Source: Aphelenchoides besseyi (taxonomy: Eukaryota; Nematoda; Chromadorea; Rhabditida; Aphelenchoididae). Taken from it: a stretch of 64,000 nucleotides of DNA. A model generated the notes under the pieces. It saw only the letters and a program-made list of their open reading frames with translations. It was not told the origin of the DNA and ran no database searches. Made by a program: the position numbers and the translations under genes. Shown one piece after another: positions 53,614-64,000 of this stretch (the first letter of the stretch is position 1; each line of letters starts with the position of its first letter). The stretch lies in assembly GCA_024699855.1 (NCBI GenBank), contig JAMPIQ010000001.1, positions 7,688,001 to 7,752,000 on the forward strand. The letters are read 5' to 3'.

Positions 53614-55271
53614 TTAGTTCCAGGCATTAGATCCAAATTGTGAGGGATTTAATAGAACATAATCAGATGGTTCGGTTATTTGTAAAGGACCGGCAACTAC
53701 TTCGGCTAAACGTTTCATGTTTGCAACGGTTTCGATCAGCGGCAACTCATTGTATTTGATTCCATCGCTTAACGGACAAACTTTTCGATGTTCCGTCATT
53801 TCTCTCCAAACGTTTGGATTCGCTTTGAAGGAACAAGGTGATTGGACACGAGAGAATTTGTGCTTCTGAAACGTGCAAGTGCTCAAGTGTGTTTTCTTCT
53901 TTACTGACCGCTTCCATCAGCTCCCAATGAGGTTGACCGTTGGGTAGTCGCATTTTCCGCCACAAACGCGAAATCAAAAGTCGTTGTGGAAACAGCAAAA
54001 ACATTTGTCGTCGGATTTCTGAAGAAGTTGCAGCTAAAGCATTCAATGACGCGCCGTCAATCGATTCCACAGCAATTTGAATCACAAGCAAAAAGCGCTC
54101 GAGATCGAATTCATTTGCCGTCGGATCCACATCATGAAGATCGCAATGAACAAACTGGTCGAAATAGCCGTCGAATTTTATACGTCCTTCAGTCGGGATC
54201 CGCTTCGGTACTCCGAAATTGCACCCCAAAACACAGCGGGAGAAGCGCTCATCAACATGACTAATGTCCGTATGGTATTTGCAATGATTAACGTTTTCAT
54301 CACGCCGAAACTCTTGTTTGCAAATAAATCCGTGAACTAAACGATCCTGAACATTCAATCGAGTGCTCTCAAGTTCCATCTAAACTTAAAGTAACGACAA
54401 AGAAACAAAACTAACTTACAAATAATCCACATTGTAAATTGAGAGAAGGTAACAAGGTATTGAGCGAGATTTGCGATGGTTTGTCGTCTTTCGTTGCATT
54501 CTCGCCGTCTTGTGTTTTCGATTTCGCTTCGTTCAAATTGCCCAAAATATGCAAATGTTGTTCTCCGGCATTCTCGCGACATATCGAACAGTTCTTGAAG
54601 GCTTGAGGTCGAGCACGCATAACCGCTAACTGAAAATTCCCGTGAATTAATGCATATCAACATCGATTTACCCGGTCCATCTCTTCCTCGTCGCTGCTGT
54701 TTTCAATTGAGTAATAGTGTGGAAACTGTTTAATGGACAACGGTAGAATCGGATGCTTTCCATGCGAACTTTGACGTTGCTTGAATCTACATGCCCGCGA
54801 ACATCGAAACGATTGAGCAACTTGTCGTTGATCGTGCAAAGCCATTGCAAACTCCGTGTCGAGATTTTCCAACGAATCCGAATTTGCAATCAGTTTTGCT
54901 TCTTCCGCATTAAGACCTTTGGCAGCTTGTTTGAAACGACGAGCCAATGTCAGACTTATGAAGGCTCGATTCCAAGTGAAATTACATCGAATAACCCACG
55001 CACAACAACGCAAAAGATGATGAGTGATGTGATCTCGTCGAACGTTTTTCGTGCAACCATACAGCGATAATGGACAAGCAACCCATGTATTAGAACAAAT
55101 CTCCTCGCAATGTTCCGTCAACTTGCATTCATGCAAACAAACACCACATCCATTACATTGAATCAATGGACACTGAGATAACGAACAGGAACTTTTGAAG
55201 CAATTTAAGCAGTGAATATGGACCAGTGGATTTAGACTCTCAATCGGCTGATTAACATCGTCGAAATCCAT
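53614..55271 (-). CDS. F-box protein with TRAF-type zinc finger, FBXO30/FBXO40-like
   Basis: This is a putative SCF ubiquitin-ligase substrate receptor. The start is placed at 55271 ('MDFDDVNQPIESLNPLVHIH'); an in-frame ATG at 55358 is also possible. The N-terminal Cys/His-rich module reads 'HCLNCFKSSCS', 'CNGCGVCLHECKLTEH', 'VACPLSLYGCTKNVRRDHIT' and 'HHLLRCCAWVIRCNFTWNR', paralleling FBXO30/40 including the invariant 'EWNR'-like end. The next segment 'DTEFAMALHDQRQVAQS' matches their 'LALQDQ' motif. Near 53930-54180 an F-box-like helix set is seen ('NEFDLERFLLVIQIAVESID', 'LAATSSEIRRQMFLLFP'). The C-terminal exons have 'EMTEHRKVCPL' and end 'SQFGSNAWN'. Vertebrate FBXO40 is muscle-restricted and FBXO30 is broader; which one this represents cannot be told. 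Confidence 0.83.
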
Positions 55272-55575
55272 CAGCAGTTTCAACGAAAATAAAGTTTTTT
55301 TGTGATCAAAAAAGAACTTTTGAACTTGACAGCCGCCGTTTGATGCAGCCGATCGCAAACAATTCGTTTGAGTCTGCTATCTGGATTTCTGACACATGAG
55401 GCCACCTTAGTTTTGTTCTCTGTGTATCTTTTCTTCTCATTTCGAAGTTACAACGTGAAAGCGAATACATCATCAAATCGTTTCAAACGTCTAAATCAAT
55501 AAGTGCAATTGGCTTTCCTGCATCTTTTCTGCTCCGTCTATTAGTCGAAGTTCTATTCGATTTTACGTTATCGCA

Positions 55576-57220
55576 ATGAAGATCAGTAAAAGTGTGGTCC
55601 CTTATACAGAGTGCGAATGGAAGTTCGTTAAAACAAACGTTATGTGCCAAGACTCTTCGGTTTTGGAAGAGGTATTAGCCATTCTTCAGATGTGGGAATC
55701 ACGGTAAGAAACTTTTTGTATTTGATTGAATTTCTGTTGTAGACTCGGCAATGACACTCCGATTATTATTGTTCTTACACGACATATAACTGAAGCAATC
55801 GTATACGATCTCAAAAATTGCTCAACAAACGATGGATTCTTCAATCAACCCACAGCCATCGCTTTGTATTCATTAGCTGTGATCAGGTAGAGCTTATTAG
55901 ACTGAATTTTGTTTGATTGAATTCTAGATTCGTCAATCACTTGAATGAAATCGGACAACCAAAAATCGGTTTTTTGGTTTCCGTCTTTGATGCCGTCCGG
56001 GATGTAAGTACTCACAGTTATTCCATGTATTCGAATTGTTTAGTTGGGTATTCCCGATTGGTTAGTGCAATTGCGACACAACGCCGTTCACGGAGAGCTA
56101 CCAACGTTCCGTGAACTTCGCAATGGCGTTGAATTCTGTCGCAAATGGTTGGTGGATGTGCTGTGGAGTCAACCGATGAGCATCTCAATTGCCGATCCGT
56201 TGATTAAAACCGAACCACGAGCCTCTTCTCCCATTGAAACACTACCAGATCCTCGATTCTTACTCCGAAACTTTTGGTCCTATGTCACAAATCCAACCAA
56301 AGATGCGACCGAGAAAAAAGCGTTACAACGAAAATGTGTTGATGCGATCAAAAGATTTCGTCATGTAATTCGTTTACACGAACAAGTTGCCGTTGAGAGT
56401 TTTTACGATGTTTGTTTACTACCGCTGTCAAACGCCGAACTTGAAACGCCGAAGATGCGCAGAATCCTTGGAGCGGATTTTAAGCTCAAGAGAATTACGC
56501 GTTTACCACCAAGACTTGCACGATTATGGTGCAAAATTATCGATCAGTTTGTTCGATATCATGCCATGGGCTCCTTGATTCGATTGGTATGTTTTAAAAT
56601 AGACAGAAATTATATTTGGAATTGCAGTTTACGGAAAGAACTCTCGATTTGAATTTGTCGTTTCTTATTCGGATTCAGTTGGCGGCGTGGACTCGTCATT
56701 TTGTTCGAAGAATGAAATCCAGTAAGTTCTACGGTTTGAAGTTGCTTATTCGTTTCCAGATGATACGCAACTCTTACAACCTGATCTCAATCAAATTGCT
56801 ATAAATGTTATCAATGGAATGGTCTTTGAACAAACTGACTTGGAAAAGTAAGTTCAATTCTATAGCTGTTAAGATTTGTTTAGTGTGCTGGAGTTGTTCA
56901 AAAACAATGATGCAAAGTGTAATTTCTACCGTGAGATGTGGAATGTAAAACGCAACTCGACCCCGAACAATGTGGTGCTCAATGACAAATATTCTACAGG
57001 ATTGACAGTTGAAGACCTTAAATTGCGATTACAACAATCCAGAGGTGAGATTTCATCTTCGTTCAATTTCTATGATGTTTTAGAAATGAAATTGTCAGTT
57101 AAATGCGAAGACGAAAGTTGGACGCTTGTCCAACTATCAACTCCTCTCGGTCTGACTGAAAATCAGTCAGCTGAAACATTGGAACTGTCCAGCGTAGCCC
57201 TTCCGTCTGACTGCACATAA
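55576..57220 (+). CDS. LAS1 pre-rRNA endonuclease (HEPN)
   Basis: LAS1, with GRC3/NOL9, cleaves ITS2 during 60S ribosome biogenesis. Exons from 55576 splice over about eight short introns. The N-terminal HEPN domain has 'VVPYTECEWKFVKTNVM' and 'ESRLGNDTPIIIVLTRHITE'. The key block 'LGIPDWLVQLRHNAVHGELP' contains the R-x4-H catalytic motif in the position seen in LAS1 (DIPDWIVDLRHELTH in human). The next block 'TFRELRNGVEFCRKWLVDVL' is also family-typical. The C-terminal half ('LPPRLARLWCKIIDQFVRYH', 'LAAWTRHFVRRMKS') is helical and less conserved. The protein ends 'LSSVALPSDCT' at TAA 57218-57220. It is divergent from the FBXO30/40-like gene, with starts about 300 bp apart. Confidence 0.85.
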
Positions 57221-57988
57221 TTTGATTGTTACAGTTGTTTTGTTGATTTGTCTGTTGGTAACATAAAAAGTAGTTTTAAGACGATTTTCCTAAAAAAGAA
57301 GCGAATTACACGGACGGCAGAATGTGAACAAGCGATCAAAGAAGAAAGAATTGCAGATTCTATCTAGAAGTCGCTCGAGTTCTCCGAGAGATATAGTTAT
57401 TCTCATCACTATTAGGTTTCCTTCATGATTGGATGTTCTCAAATCGCTTGTTGTACACGAAGGAACACAGACGAAGTTTGCGTTCTTGAGTTAAGGTTCG
57501 CGTCAACAAGTTGACTGAATAGTCAAGACGTGAAGACAGTGCGAAGGTTGCATGCATTGGACAGTATTTTTTGTTGGACACCGGAAGGCTTGGAAATGAG
57601 TATGGCGGTTTTGTCGGCCGAAACAAAAGCGATAGCGGACCCTTCAATTTTCATTTCGATTTCCGCCAATTTAACGTGCGCTCGTTTTTCACCGTCCTTC
57701 TCTTTGACCGTGGGGAAACACCGTCGAGTTGCCAAACCCGCCCTCGACAATGTACGACCTTTGAGCTGTTGGTTGCGGTCTGTGCCTCAAATTGGATTCA
57801 ATTGGTTAAGCACGGCCGTTTATTTTCTGTTCCAATTTCACATTCCGAATTGACAGTTAAAAATAAACGATTGAAGTAAAAACAGAACCATCAACAGCAT
57901 TCCTCGTGTTCATCACGTTGAAATCCGACTTTTCAACAAAACCGCTCCTCCCCGATTCTCAACGGACATTGCCAAGTAGTCGGAAGTT
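57221..57988. other. Unresolved interval before the TMC gene, open on both strands
   Basis: The part 57420-57870 is open for about 100 codons on plus (57530-57853 and 57571-57879) and 75 codons on minus (57523-57750). It has a somewhat higher G+C than typical spacer, which can be a coding sign. The minus reading includes 'AHVKLAEIEMKIEGSAIAFV', but no family is recognised and no clean exon partners were found. It may be a small gene, an upstream TMC exon or chance. Confidence 0.35.

Positions 57989-64000
<6,012 letters not shown>

Overview
The window is eukaryotic nuclear DNA, about 60% A+T by eye, with compact intron-rich genes on both strands. Most introns are only about 38-50 nt, run GT..AG, and end in TTTTAG or TTTCAG. 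That architecture, together with a UNC-87-like calponin-repeat protein, a MATH-BTB protein and a TMC channel, points to a nematode or a very close relative. A Smoothened-type receptor, which C. elegans lacks, would suggest an early-branching nematode lineage; that placement is an inference. Almost every long ORF is one exon of a multi-exon gene, so the models below were spliced by eye and give coding spans, with UTRs mostly undefined.

Layout from left to right. 1-1510 (+): 3' part of a WD40 protein, WDR6-like. 1749-3253 (-): BFR1-like coiled-coil RNA-binding protein. 4895-7199 (+): poly(A)-binding protein with an A-rich leader, followed by a small C18orf21-like zinc-ribbon gene (7413-8097). 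8390-10781 (-): secreted acetylcholinesterase with a C-terminal tetramerisation peptide. 12503-13594 (+): epsilon-COP. 14147-17205 (+): close head-to-tail run of AMPK beta, a MATH/BTB protein and ALG14, converging on LAMTOR5 (17387-17738, -). 18063-18970 (+): alpha-tubulin acetyltransferase, then IFT172 (19331-27075, +), whose one giant intron holds an antisense gene for a type I membrane protein (23464-24562, -). 27755-33721 (+): very repetitive predicted protein ending in calponin-like (CLIK) repeats. 33997-36892 (-): SLC18B1-like vesicular transporter with two alternative first exons. 37597-39720 (+): unrecognised zinc-ribbon protein. 39982-41443 (+): two-MATH-domain protein ending in a Mos1/mariner-type HTH_48 domain. 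41549-46094 (-): RBM12/SWAN-like RNA-binding protein with a 2-kb intron. 46240-47190 (-): NDUFV2. 47689-51519 (-): Smoothened-like receptor. 51690-53370 (-): USP36/42-like deubiquitinase. 53614-55271 (-): FBXO30/40-like F-box protein. 55576-57220 (+): LAS1 HEPN nuclease. 57989-64000 (+): TMC channel, running off the right edge.

Functionally this is mostly housekeeping: translation, rRNA processing, secretory pathway, energy sensing and ubiquitin. A second theme is cilia and mechanosensation: tubulin acetyltransferase next to IFT172, a Smoothened-like receptor, and a TMC channel. No RNA genes, CRISPR arrays or intact transposons were seen. The only transposon-related signal is the domesticated-looking HTH domain in the MATH protein.
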